A stretch of DNA of 64,000 nt, taken from Theobroma cacao (Eukaryota > Streptophyta > Magnoliopsida > Malvales > Malvaceae). The stretch lies in assembly GCF_000208745.1 (NCBI RefSeq), contig NC_030851.1:14228018-14292017 (forward strand). The letters run 5' to 3'. Numbering within the stretch: position 1 is the stretch's first letter; every line of letters begins with the position of its first letter. Below are positions 47,230 through 59,362 of this stretch, piece by piece. Position numbers and translations under genes: made by a program. The notes beneath the pieces are model-generated. The model was not told the origin of the DNA. It did not search any database and saw nothing but the letters and a program-made list of their open reading frames with translations.

Positions 47230-48100
47230 ATCTTTTCAATATTTACACTTTACAAAACCTCAAGTCTCCAAAAATAATATTAAAATACAATTCTCCAAAA
47301 GATACAAATTTCTCATCTAACTAACATCTGCTTAACAAACTTAAAACTAAACACTCACATCAAAGCTTATAATTGTCCAATGGCATACATTAATCTTGGT
47401 AACCAAAACTCTCGCCAAGCAAGTTTAAGTCCCAAATATGCAAAGATGTTGAACTTTGTAAAATGATGAGAATTAATGGAATAAGTACAACCATTCAGTA
47501 AGTAACTGACATCCCCTCAGTTGGATTGAGCATACTCTAAAACATTTAGGCCAAAAATATCATTAATTATATAGATATCAAAAAAGAATTTTTGATAATC
47601 TCATTCAGAATTATATACTTCAAAATTTCACTTTTTGATAATAGAACAAACACATTTCATAAATATTTAGATTTTGGTGGTCTCTTGTAACATACTATGG
47701 TCACACTTAACCCTTGTGGCTAGGTCATAATCAGAAGCAACCATTGGCTACATTAAACAAATATTACCAATACCACTATTTTGTAACTAGTGGTGCAGTT
47801 GGGAGATCGATCTCTAATCATAGAATACATGTCAACATGGCCAACAATTAACCCCAATTGACAAGATCATAACATAGCCATACTAGGAGATAAAACAAAA
47901 CTTATTTTTTGATTACCCAAATTCACAAAACAATATTATTCACTTTCACAAAACACATCTCGTGCACATAAAAATATAATCGCTTCAAACTAAGTATTCA
48001 CAAAGATAGTCATATATGCATACATTAAACAAAATCATATTCAAATTTCAAAATCAGAAAATCATGTTTTGCATAATTCATATTCTAAATCCAACATACA

Positions 48101-48156
<56 letters not shown>

Positions 48157-48160
48157 TTTA
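47230..48160 (-). repeat. Old degenerate LTR, left part
   Basis: Non-coding. It has phrases seen in the long gypsy LTRs (CAGTAAGTAACTGAC near 47497; a GTGGTGCAGTTGGGAGATCGAT block near 47792). It appears to continue at 49714-51348 after the Tat solo LTR. Assignment is by pattern only. Confidence 0.35.
48106..48153. repeat. (AT)24 microsatellite
   Basis: 48 bases of perfect AT dinucleotide repeat, 8 bp before the TSD of the adjacent solo LTR. Confidence 0.95.
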
Positions 48161-48165
48161 CATGC

Positions 48166-49708
48166 TGATAACTTTCTGATATAAAGTTATTTGGGCTTAA
48201 TTTTGATAGTAATTTAGCTTAGTTCTTGCAGTAATACATAAAAATTGGTAAGTTTTATTTAATTATTTTAAATTAGTAATTTAGGTGAGTCAATCTAATC
48301 TTAGTTAATTTTATGCTTAATTTGATGTTAATGTGATTAAGATAGGTTGTTATTGATTTATTTATGCTTTTGTAGGTTTAACGAAGGAAGAATTTTAATG
48401 GAAGCAGAAAAGCAATTTCAAGGTGTAGACTTCCACTGCACATATATAGGTATTTGAACCATAACTCTCTCTACAGAGCTCCAAATGAAGTGATTCTTGA
48501 ACCATTGGAAATTTAAGAGAAAAAGCTACAACTTTCATGCTTACTACATCACCCAGTTAGACATAGAATGTGGTCAACAATCTTGTCAAATTTGAAGTAC
48601 TGTAATAATCCTAGAGCAATTACGATTTCTCTTAATTAATTGGTCGAGACCGTGGCTCACATAGTCTGATCAGAAAATTCTAGTTCGAATTGAATTCTTT
48701 CTTTACCTAACTTGGTCTAACTTTACAACACTATAAAAACAATCTTTCAGAGGACTTTTTTTTTTAAAAAAAAGAATGAAACGCTCAATTGAAAGCTGAA
48801 AATCAAGCTACAAAATAATTAAAGAAAAGTCTCATTGGAGTTAAAGAAGAAATTGAAGAATTCAAAAAGATTTGGAGATCAAGGATTCAACTCTTGGGTT
48901 CCTTTTATCTTTTTGCTGTTATTTTATTTTCTTGGTTTTGGTTTTGATGATAAACTTTATTTAATAATGATGTGTGACTTGATGAGAAACTAATTCAGTT
49001 ATCTAAGATTATGATTAAACTCAATACATAATCTACTTTATTTGTCTATCTTTTGCTTACGTATATATTTAAGTTGTTTATATTATTTTGTTTAATGCTT
49101 TTAATTGCTTAATCACCAATTAGATTAAATTGAAAACCTAGGTTAAACCTTGACGAAGGAGATTTAGGTAGACATTGAATAAAATAGTGTATAATCAAAT
49201 ATACTTAGTTGATTAGGTGGTTTGATTTGCATATAGGGCATACATACACTTATAAGCCATACGTAGCCTAAATTAGAGTACAAACTTAATGAATCTGTTT
49301 TTAATTTAATTTGCATAGACATATAGTAAGTTAATTGGGAGAGATATTTTCATAAGAAACTCGATAGAGACTTGTAAATAAATTAGAACTCTAAGTTAAC
49401 AACTTAATCTATTAAACTAAGTTAAGAGAGAGAGACAATAATCAAAAGAAGTATTGAGAGATATCATAATCTTAGGTCTAGTAATCACTAAGAGTTAATA
49501 AAATAATTTTCCTGATAGATTTTAGATTAATTTTAGTTATTAGTTTCAATTTTTCTTTTTAATAATTAGGTTGTTTGGATAAAATTAAGGTATTAAAATT
49601 TTAGTAGTTAGCAATTACGAATTAATTCAATTTTTCGTGAGAACAAATTCTACTTACTATTATATTACTTGTTAACGATATGTGCACTTGTATGAGAAAT
49701 CAACAACA
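48166..49708 (+). mobile_element. Tat/Athila-family solo LTR
   Basis: It starts TGATAACTTTCTG and ends AGAAATCAACAACA. A perfect TSD CATGC lies at 48161-48165 and 49709-49713. Length 1543 bp, with a CTATAAAAAC TATA box near 48731. It shares the family features of the copies at 27197 and 57152. No internal sequence remains. Confidence 0.92.
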
Positions 49709-49713
49709 CATGC

Positions 49714-51348
49714 TCAACTCAGTTTTTACAAATCAAAGGACAAAATATATTATAAATATTATAAAAAATTCAAATTCACATTCAAGTTAATTTTTAGGGT
49801 ATGAAAATACCGAAGAGATATCATTCACTTACTTAATTCGTTAAAACCAAAGAACAAAAAGTTCGAATTCTCTTAAAAGCTATTAGTTCAAAATACTTGA
49901 AATTAGAAACCAACACTGCTAAGTATCAAAACGAACTATGACTCCCCATTGGTTATTCTAAGGCATTTAGGGTGTATCACCTTTTTCGCTAACAAAAATT
50001 AATTTTGATTAAAAGTAAAAATTGATTTTCTTTAATAATTTATAAATACATAAAACATTCAAAACTTAGAAACTCATAGGTTAAAACACAAAATCAGTAA
50101 CAAATATAAAGTTTGATGGAAATACTTCAAATGCTAATTAACCTTGACTCTTGAATATTGTTAACAAATTTTTCTAAAATCTACAAATTCAAAAATAATT
50201 TTTCAAATAAATATTTACTCATAAAAAATTTTAGTAAAATTCAAATAGCTTAAATTTCTGAAGTTTCTATCAAAATAGATCGAATATAAGTCAAGAATAA
50301 TTTTTGAAATAATTAAAAATAATTTTTTTATAAATTCTAAAATTTCATATTTTTATTACCATTTGACTTACTTCGAGTACTTATAAATTTTAACCCGAAT
50401 TGTTTCCAGTGATAAACGCAAAACCAAATTTAAGTATTCATGTCACACTATAACATTAAAAATTGTTTTGATGAAAAAGATTGCAAAATTCCCAAGTTAT
50501 GAAAGCCAAAATTTTAAAATCCTCATAGATTTACTAAGATTTTTGGATTTTTAGATTCAAATAGCCAACCTTGAACCTTCGATTCTCTTAATACAAAAAC
50601 CCCCTAACCAAGCCATTGATACTAAATTCAACAACACATTTCATACTATAAAAGCTCTCAAAGAAATGACTCAAAACATTAGTAGAAAGTGGAGTTTTGG
50701 TAATCTAAAGTTAGGTCGTCAGAATTATTAAAAATAGATTTCTTAACCAACTTAAAAAATTCATATTTTCCTAACCACAAAACCAAAAAAAAATGCTAAA
50801 ACACATTAGAAAGATCTTTTCAAGTCCTTGCCATTAATATCGATCATGCCACCTGAATAGTACCAAATTTGAATGGAAATTGAAAAAACACAAAAATAAC
50901 TTATGACTTTTGTGCCAAAACTAAGAAAGATAAAAAACCTAATCCTATCTTAATACCTACTTTCTTGAATAAATTTTTTTCTCCTTTTTTTGCCTTCTTC
51001 TTCTTTATAACTAATTTCTTCCAAATGGTTTCTCTGACTTTTAAACTTACGTTAACTTCTGTTTTTCTTTTAAACTTAATAGTATAATTAGCCTTCACCT
51101 TCTCTAGCTGCTTTTCTCTTAAACAAGGTAATATAAAACTAACCTTAACCTCATCTAACTTTAAATGTGATAATGAAAATTGACACCAATTAAAAGAAAA
51201 TTATTCTATTTGCTAAGAGGACCTTAATATACAAACTATTTTAATATAAACCCAAATATTTATAAATAATTTCAATAAGACCTATTTGTCAAATTTGAGA
51301 TTTTGTAAACATATTAATGTTATTTTTTTTTTGGGTTAGGGTATTACA
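49714..51348 (-). repeat. Old degenerate LTR, right part
   Basis: AT-rich, no credible coding frame. The right end GGGTTAGGGTATTACA reads TGTAATACCCTAACCC on the minus strand, a common gypsy LTR start. The lysine-rich ORF at 50901-51098 is compositional. No TSD was identified. Confidence 0.4.
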
Positions 51349-53173
51349 GGTTGGATTCTGTATGTTCAGAATAAGTAGATAATTTTTCAAAATTAAAACC
51401 TACAGCATTCTTGCAAAAAGCAATGAGAACAAAATTTCATGTTCAAAAAATGAAATTATCACATTTCTATCAAAAGCATTAAAACTTTTAGTAGTTACGT
51501 AAAAAAAAAAAAACAGTTTGCATCATGGAAATAAAAAAGGATAATAAAAAATGCCCCCCAAGCAACACTAACCACACTATCACATCAAATAAAGACTAAG
51601 CGGTTATCTACTCCGCCGTCTCCACAGGAATTTCATTTTCCCAGACTAGATTGAGAATTGAGAATAAAGGCTTTTAGCTCTTTTAGGTGAGGAGGAAATG
51701 ATTCACAGAATAGGTGTCTCGTCTTTTTGTACATTCACCTTACTTCTTTTGGCTAGAAGACCAAGATATATTCACCCTACTTTGCATTTTTAAACTCTGA
51801 GATTCAAAAAATTACAACCAAATTAAGTGATTATTGGCCAAGAAGTTAAAGATTAAACAAGCAAGAAATGGTTGCATGTTGATAATACATGATAATTAAG
51901 ACAGTAAAGTAGTGATAACTATATATCATATCTTAGTTTTACATATAACTCGTGTAATGTTTCGCATCTTTTATGCATTAAGGTCATGTCACATTCTGCC
52001 TTTCTTAGCCTTCTGTTGCTTGAAATTATGTTTTAGGTAGTAGTAATAGTGCTACTGTAGTAATTTTTGAGACTTTTATTTTTCTGACCAGTACCTTTCC
52101 TGATAGCCCCGTGCCTAAAAAACAATCCTCGACATAAAGTAAACTAGTTGGAACCCTGAAAGAACCAAGATTCTATACATGGCGGATCATGCCATATGCC
52201 ACATCCTCCTCTTAGATCAAATTAAACAGAAGATCTTAATAAGTTTAATTATCAAATCATTCCCAACCCAACTCTGACCAGAAGATAGGGATGGAAACAC
52301 CACAAAATCTGTGAGATATCCAAGTGGTCCCATAAAAAGAGAAGAAGGAATTACACTTTTTACAAGGAGGAAGATCAACCGCAGATAGAACGTGTCCGGT
52401 ATGAATAGCCAGCCACATGGTGCGTTTACTGCCTGCCTTTCTCAAATAGCAGAAAAGACTTAGTGGGACCAGAAAAGACTGACAGGGCTGTAAGTTGTGA
52501 CAGTCATTCAGATCTCCATCGAATTCTAGCCAAGTAAATTGCAAAACTCCACTACGGTCCGCTTACATTTTATCTTGATTTTCATTAAAAAGTACATTCT
52601 AAATCTTATACTGATCATGGCTTTTAATGATTCAAAATAAGAGCATTTTAAGATGGGAAAGTGAGATGTTATCCCAGTCCTTCGAGGACAACTTTGTTCG
52701 GAGTAATCATATGCCAAAAATTATAAGTCGAAGCAAAAGGAAAACAAACCTAATTTATTGAAAGCAAGGCAGAATTGATGGAGAACACCAAAAAGTTCCA
52801 CAGTTTAATTTCGATGAAGTCCACTACAAGACTTGGATTAGAGCTTGTGTTGCTATCGAGGAAATTATAGAACCTCCAACTCAATCTCCACTACCTGTCA
52901 ATTGTCAATCTGCTACAGTAATCAACCTCTCTGTCTTTCTATCTTTTCTCACACTCTGCCAAAGAGGGCTCTTCACATGTTTTTGTTTTTAGTGAATAGA
53001 TAAAGCATTTTCAGTTCCATGCTTTACAGATGGTCCTAACACCAACCACTCACGGGTTTGGATACTGGGCATATTTCTTATGCTACTTCCAACTGGTATA
53101 AGTCTTAACTAGAGAAGCCCTAGTGGAAGCTTCTTTTCACTTCTCTCATGTTTGCTTTGCTAACTGCCATGCC
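51349..53173. other. Low-copy intergenic DNA upstream of the Ole e 1-like gene
   Basis: No repeat family shared with the rest of the window. Open stretches at 52257-52544 and 52526-52717 (minus) match nothing I recognise and are probably chance. The last few hundred bases should contain the promoter of the following gene; I see no unambiguous TATA box. Confidence 0.5.
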
Positions 53174-54183
53174 ATGGATCCAATCGTTCGCCTTCTCGTT
53201 CTAGCATCCTCTTTTACACGTCTTCTTTTCGTAATAGCTCAACCAGCAAATCCCATCTCTCGGATCACAGTAGTGGGTGTTGTTTTCTGCGATATATGTT
53301 CAAGCAACACCTTCTCTAGGCACAGCTATTTCTTGCCAGGTAAAAGAGTGTCACAGACCCAGAATTGATCTAATTGATGGAAAGAACCTTTTTTTTTTTA
53401 TAACGTTGCAGTTGCCAATGTTTTTAATCAGGTGTGGAAGTCAACGTTCAATGCAAGTTTAAAGCAAAATCACCTAAAACTACAGAGCAGATGACCGTCT
53501 CAGTCAACAGAACTACTGATAAATATGGAGTATACAAGCTAGAAATACCGCATGTTGATGGGGTTGACTGTGTGGAAGGTTTGGCTATTGAGTCGTTATG
53601 CCAGGCAAGTTTAATGGGGAGTAAATCTTCAGCATGCAATGTACCAGGTTTGAAGACTTCGGTAAATCAGATATCTGTCAAGTCAAAACAAGATAATCTT
53701 TGCATCTACAGCTTGAATGCACTGAGTTATAGGCCATCCAAAAGAAACGCTACCTTGTGTAGAAATCACGAAGAGCTGTTGCCAAGTTCTTTTAACTCTT
53801 CAAAATGCATTTTTCCTTTCCCAGGATTTAGTTTCCCTTGGCCTTTACCATCATTGCCATTGCCTCCACTACCTCCCCTTTCATCACTCCCATTCCCTCC
53901 TCTGCCACCGTTGTCATCCTGGCCCTTTCCCCGCTTACCGTACCCGAATCCACCATCTTTGCCTTTCCCTTTTCCACCTCTCCCTCCTTTTCCTCCTAGC
54001 CCATCTCTTTTTAATCCACCCCCTCCACCTGCATTTAATCTAGGAGATCCAAGAACTTGGATACCTAATTTCCCTACGCTATCTCCTCCACCCCCACCTG
54101 CATTCAATCTGGGAGACCCCAGAACCTGGATCCCATACATTCCCCCTTCCCCTCCAAGTATCCCCCAGCGGCAAACACCATAA
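53174..54183 (+). CDS. Pollen Ole e 1-like/extensin-type proline-rich secreted protein
   Basis: A two-exon gene: 53174-53339 and 53432-54183, with a 92-bp intron (CCAG|GTAAAAG to TTAATCAG|GTG) splitting the Gly codon 56. The product is 305 aa. The start MDPIVRLL has context GCCATGG and gives a signal peptide (about residues 1-22, hydrophobic LLVLASSF and LLFVIA); an in-frame ATG at 53123 would add 17 residues and bury it. Residues about 30-165 are an Ole e 1-type domain with ITVVGVVFCDICSSNTFS, FLPGVEVNVQC and spaced cysteines (39, 42, 63 and later ones). The C-terminal 110 residues are rich in Pro, Leu, Phe and Ser, with PPPPPAFNLGDPRTWIP repeated twice. Known members are secreted or cell-wall proteins; the exact function is unknown. 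This is the only intact host gene seen. Confidence 0.88.
53340..53431 (+). other. Intron of the Ole e 1-like gene
   Basis: 92 bp, GTAAAAG donor and TTTTTAATCAG acceptor, T-rich in the middle. Splicing keeps FLPG-VEVNVQC in frame. An AG at 53410-53411 is a possible but poorer acceptor, since it breaks the family motif. Confidence 0.8.
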
Positions 54184-55791
54184 GATGATTTGGCCTTCTC
54201 TCAATTCAATTAAATTCCAGAATAATTATGTTTGATACTATTGTTATATTCATGATTTCAGAAGCTTTTCATAAAATTGGAGATATATTGGTACAGAAAA
54301 TAGAATGTACTTGTCTTTGTTTCGATAACATTATTATGTATATATGCATGCAATTACCACCCCCTTCTGCATCGCCTACTTACAGGCATCCACTTAATAC
54401 TCCAAACGCGCACCAAGGAACATGAAAAAGAATTCTTTCAGCCACCAACGTTCAAACTGAGCACTTATCAGTCACTGTAGCCGTAAATTACACCTTCGTT
54501 AGACATGTCCATCTCTGTATCATGACAGAACTGGACTGGATGCCTGTGGCAATTCTGCTTAACGAAACGATGCACGGTTTCTGGTCCTCCCCGGGTCAAA
54601 TTTTAATTTGTCCACTCAATCATCAGCTTTAAATAATTATTTGTTTCTTATCCAGAAGAAAGAAATTGTTTAAGCAACATATGACTAGTTTTCAATTGTT
54701 GAGGAACGCCTGTCACGTCCTAACTATAAATTCATTCCTTGACAAATCCTAAACCATATTAACAGTACCAATTGCGGTTTCCTGGTAATGTACTTTCAAT
54801 GTTCTGTTTTAATGCCTGCAACTCCCCGCTTTCGAGCTGCTTCACCTACTGAAGTAGTTCATCGATGGTGACACCAGCATCTTGCAGGAAAACAGAAAAA
54901 AAATTAAAAAGCGAAAAGCCATTAGGGGAAAAGGAAAAAGAAAAGCACCAAGGGATCATATTCGAAAATTATGCCAACCCTTAATCTCTCTTCCTCCTCA
55001 TCTCGCTTTCTCCTTTTGTCCACATTCATATTAATCAGAGGAATTTGCTCTTCATCAGCTCTACCCTCCTTTGCTGTTATTGCTTAAGCTGATTGACGGA
55101 AGAAAAATCAACCGAAAAAAATTTAAGCGAGATAGTTTGTTGTGTTATGTCAGGGATATAACTGTAACCCCAACAAAATGAAACACCCATGGTCTTACAA
55201 CTGATAAAACTCTCAGCATAACAAATATCGATCAAAATGTCATTTACTTTTGCACTCTTGTCCTCCAATTAATGTTCTTCTTTGCTACTTTTACCTAGTT
55301 CTCAACTTACTAGTTATTGGCTTCCATCTAGTCCATTTTGATCTTCTACTAGTTCAACATCATCTTTACTGCCATTGTATTCATATATTCATTCAGCAAC
55401 TATAATTAGACTAGCAAGCCTACTCCGTCGGGGCAAATAAACGCATGGCATCAATTGATTTCAGGTTAAAAATGTTTTGAAATGCCACTAAATGCGCATC
55501 ATTCTTGAAAATCGTAAATGCGAAACTGGCAGTGAACATACTTGCAATTCAAATGAAAACCAGACAAAATACTTATCACAATTTGAAAATTGTATGAGCA
55601 TATAATCTAGAGGAACATAAAGTGATACCTTCCCCTTGCAACTTGATTAAACTCTTCATGTGTACTATTACTTAACACTTGTCCATCTCTCTGTGGACCC
55701 TAGCTGCCTCCATGTCGCAAGAGTTAAAACAGGCATTTAGATAGAAAAATGGAAGAAGAAAAAAACTATCAAATTTAAGGAAAAGCAATTC
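54184..55791. other. Low-copy intergenic DNA with exon-like minus-strand tracts
   Basis: 3' flank of the Ole e 1-like gene. Two minus-strand tracts look coding: 54979-55073 (ADEEQIPLINMNVDKRRKR) and about 54770-54880 (DAGVTIDELLQ, a stop, VKQLESGELQALKQNI). Both follow AG acceptor-like sites. I do not recognise the gene. Nothing else was identified. Confidence 0.4.
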
Positions 55792-56287
55792 TGACGCCGG
55801 GGCGTGGTGAAGACACTTGGTGTTGTGAATGACACTAATCGTGGCAAGGTTAGAAACCCCATTAAGGTGCATCATTAATTTTGACAAGGTTAGAAAACCC
55901 CACTAAGGTGAGGAATAGCCAAAATTCAACTTTGGTTGGTTAGGCTAAAAATACTAAAAACCTCTTACTTTTTTGAAAAAAGTCTAAAGGAAATAAATAC
56001 TCATGCTTAAGAAAATATCCTTTATTAATTCTCAACTTCAATGTCTCATAACTAAGCCAAGGGTCTTATTTATAGTATTATAGACCCACATCTTAATAAA
56101 ACTCTGCTTCATGTTGTCTAATACAATTAGAATAGTTAACAATAGATTTAAATAAAATAGGTATTCTATTCTTAAATAGAACATAACTAGCCTAAAATCC
56201 TAGCACAAGCAAATTAAATAAAAAGAAGAATTTTATTATACCTATAATTCCTAACTAATAATAATCTAACAATATACTCTTGTATCA
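55792..56287 (-). repeat. 3' LTR of the RT-less gypsy element
   Basis: It reads TGATACA... on the minus strand from 56287 and aligns over its length with 60208-60696. Its far end (55792-55806) has diverged from the TGTTGGTCATGAAG of the other LTR. A purine run (CTTAAAGAGAA on the minus strand) precedes it. Confidence 0.85.
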
Positions 56288-57143
56288 TTCTCTTTAAGTT
56301 GGAGAAAATTTGTCTTCAAGATCCATATCTTCTTCATGTTCTTCATAGTAAAGAGAGGGATCAGCTACATTGAAAGTTGCAAGAACTTCATAATCTCCAA
56401 GTTTAATCTTGTAAACATTCTGATTAATACGTTCCAAGACTCGAAATGGTCCATCAGCTTGAGGAAATAATTTTGCATAGATTTAGGAAAATGTTCTTTC
56501 CTTAAGTGAATCCACACTAAGTCTTCTTTTTTAAAGCTAGTTGGCTTTTTGTGCTTGTTGGCTTGCTTTTGGTATCTGTTAGTCTGACGAATAGTTTTCT
56601 CTCAAACTTCTTCATGAAGTTTCTTGATTTGCTTAGCACGTTCTTCAACATCAACAAAAAATTCACAAGTAGTTGGTAATGCAGGAAGGTCTAAAGGACT
56701 AAAAGGGCGTTTTCCAACATTACTTCGAATGGACATCTCCTAGTGGTTTGGCTCACAAAATTATTGTAAGAAAATTCTGCTTGTGCTAACACAAGATCCC
56801 ATTGGTGAATGTGTTCACCCATAAAGCTTCATAATAAGTTTCCCAAACTTTTATTGACCACTTCTATTTGACCATTCTTGGATAAGGGTAAAGATACTTC
56901 ATTTTCTTTAGAAACTAATAAGAGAAATAAATGGTTTGACTCATAGTAATCTTTGTTTAGGGTAGACATAGTGATGAGTGCTTTATCTTCTTCTTTTCTG
57001 TTTGGGCGGTCTTTTTGCTTTAGTGGAGTCAACATAATTTTTACTCCATCTTTAATGAAGGAAGAAGTATTCTTGTATCCATCATGGTGAGCTTGATGAT
57101 CATATTGCCATGGGTGTCCCAACAACAAGTGGCATGCGTCCAT
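56288..57143 (-). pseudogene. Protease linker joined to integrase C-terminus
   Basis: The minus strand opens with MDACHLLLGHPWQYDHQAHH and SFIKDGVKIMLTPL, the segment that follows gypsy protease. It then passes, without RT or RNase H, into NGQIEVVNKSLGNLL, the integrase core end (family: GQ.EVVNRSLGNLLR). After a stop at 56829 the region continues with GEHIHQWD, then KINQNVYKIKL-like and ATFNVADPSLYYEEHEED sequence, the usual C-terminus. So an internal deletion of several kb joined these parts. Not functional. Confidence 0.8.
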
Positions 57144-57151
57144 TAGGATAA

Positions 57152-58696
57152 TGTTGTTGATTTCTCACGCAAGTGCACGTATCGTTATCAAGTAATATAA
57201 TGATGAAGTAGAGTATCGTTCCCACAAAGAATTATTTTAATTCTTATTGTTAACTAATAAAAGTATAACACTATAATTTTACCTAAATAATTAAAAATTA
57301 AATTAAAAGGAAAAACAAATTAAAGACTAAAACTAATCTAAATTAACCAACAAAATTATTTTATTAGATTTAATTGACTTTTAGACCTAAGATTATGATG
57401 TCCATCAATTTTTCATCTAAATATTATCTCTCTCTCATAACTTAGTTTAATGGATTAAGTTGCTAACCTAGAGTCTTAAATTATTTAGAAGTCTTTGTCG
57501 AGTTTCTTATAAAAATATCTCTCTCAATTAACTTACTATATGTCTATACAAATTAATTAAAGATAGATTCATTAAGTTCAGGCTATAATCCTAGCTATGT
57601 ATGACTTATAGGTGTATGTCTACCCTATATGCAAATCAAACACCTAATCAACTAAGTGTATTCGATCATACGCTATTCTATTCAAAGTTTACCTAAATCT
57701 CCTTCATCAGGGCTTAACTTAGGTTTTCAATTCAATCTAATTGGTGGCCAGTCAACTAAAAGCATTAAGAACCGAATAAAATAAACAACTTAAATTCATA
57801 AAACATAAGCAAAAGAGAGATGAATGAATCAGACTACGTCTTGAGTTCAACCATAATCTTAGATAAATAAATTAGTTCTCCATCAAGTCACACATCATCA
57901 TTAAAAAAGGTTTAAACATTAAAAACAAAATCAAGAAAAGGAGAATAACAAAAAGATAGAAAAACCTAAGAATTGTATTCTTGATCTCTAAATCTCCATG
58001 AATCCTTCAAATTCTTCTTAGCTTCAATGACTTTGCGATTTGATTTTTAGCTTTCAATTTTTTTTTGTTCTCTCCTAAAAGTCCTCTAAAAGGTTATTTT
58101 TATAAAGCTTTAAAGTTAGGCCAAGTTGGGTGAAGAAAGAAGTCAATTCCAATTAGGATTTCCTCAATAAACTACGTGGGCTGCAGCCTACCTCTTCCAA
58201 AGCCGCGACCTTGACCATTTAAATAGTAGAAATTGTAATTGTTCTAGGACTACTGTAGTGCTCCAACTTCAATATGATTTTTGACCATTTTCCAAGCTTA
58301 ATTGAGTGAAGTGGTAAACATCAGAGTTGTAGCTTTTTCTCTTATCTTTCCAATGGTTTATGAATCATTTCATTTAAAGTTCTATAGAGAGAGTTATGAT
58401 TGAAATACCAAAACATATACAGTGAAAGTCTATACCTTAAAATTGCTCTCATTCTTTCATTAAAATTCTTCCTTCATTAAACTCTTACAAAAGTACAAAT
58501 AAATCAACAACAACCTATCTTAATCACATTAACACAAAATTAAGCATCAAATTAACTAAAATTAGATTGACTCACCTAAATTGACTAACTTAAAAAAATT
58601 TAAATAAAACCTATTAATTTTTATGCATTGCTACAAGAAGTAAGCTAAATTACTATCAAAATTAAGTCCAAATAGCTCTATATTAGAGAGTTATCA
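57152..58696 (-). mobile_element. Tat/Athila-family solo LTR nested in gypsy element
   Basis: It starts TGTTGTTGATTTC and ends GAGAGTTATCA; perfect TSD GATAA at 57147-57151 and 58697-58701. 1545 bp, same family as 27197-28695 and 48166-49708. The protease-to-RT linker of the host reads on from one side to the other once it is removed. Confidence 0.93.
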
Positions 58697-58701
58697 GATA
58701 A

Positions 58702-59299
58702 CATCACCCTAGATTTCATCTTGATACTTACTTCCAATAGAGAATTTCACACATCAACGCTTCGTTACCTTAATCTCTTTTCCTTTTCTAAATCATTGTA
58801 GCTTGTAAGGATGAAATTGTGTTTCAGTTAGAAGTTTCAACTTTTTCATCTTGTGGTTAGTAACAACATTCTTATAGATTCTATCAATAATGACATTGCA
58901 AACTTTCCTTTGGGACGTGCACCTTGTATAGAATATGTTATGACGAAGCCAACTTTCATTTTCAGTCATCATAGTAGTGTTGAGGTTACAACGAACAACA
59001 AGAGCTTCTCCATGATTAGCATAAACTTCTTCTATCTCATTGTTATTGAATATTTCTAGCTCATTCTCTCTTTCTTCCATGCTAGGTTATTCCATAACTT
59101 TTTCTTCTACAAAGGAGATAATTCTTCGATTTAGACAATTAGAAGCAATATGCCCAAATCCTTGGCATTTGAAGCACTTCTTGTTGACATTAGAAGCATA
59201 AGTAGAAGTAGTCTTTTTATTGTTTGAAGTTTTGGATGAGTTTATTGAATTTTGTTTCCCACGGTTTAAGGTGGAATCTCTTTGTCTAGATGTACTCAC
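58702..59299 (-). pseudogene. CCHC knuckle and protease remnant of the RT-less gypsy element
   Basis: KKCFKCQGFGHIASNCLNRR at about 59130-59190 is an intact CX2CX4HX4C knuckle that would bind the RNA. After a stop at 59087 the protease region follows with ALVVRCNLNT, WLRHNIFYTRCTSQRKVCNVIID, but the expected active-site DGGS reads DRIY, so protease activity is lost. It is cut at 58701 by the solo LTR. Confidence 0.8.
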
Positions 59300-59362
59300 T
59301 AAGTTTTTTTATGATTGTTGTTTCTCAACCTTTAATGTTAATCTAATGACATCATTTAAGTT

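Noticed and set aside
50901..51098. Lysine-rich 65-codon frame
   Set aside because: Compositional; low-complexity AT-rich DNA within an old LTR-derived stretch.
52257..52544. 95-codon minus-strand frame upstream of the Ole e 1-like gene
   Set aside because: No recognisable motif and no supporting splice or start context. Kept only as an unassigned intergenic note.
53766..54140. 124-codon glycine-rich frame on the minus strand
   Set aside because: Antisense shadow of the proline-rich tail of the Ole e 1-like gene.
58853..59059. 68-codon plus-strand frame
   Set aside because: Antisense shadow of the gypsy protease remnant.
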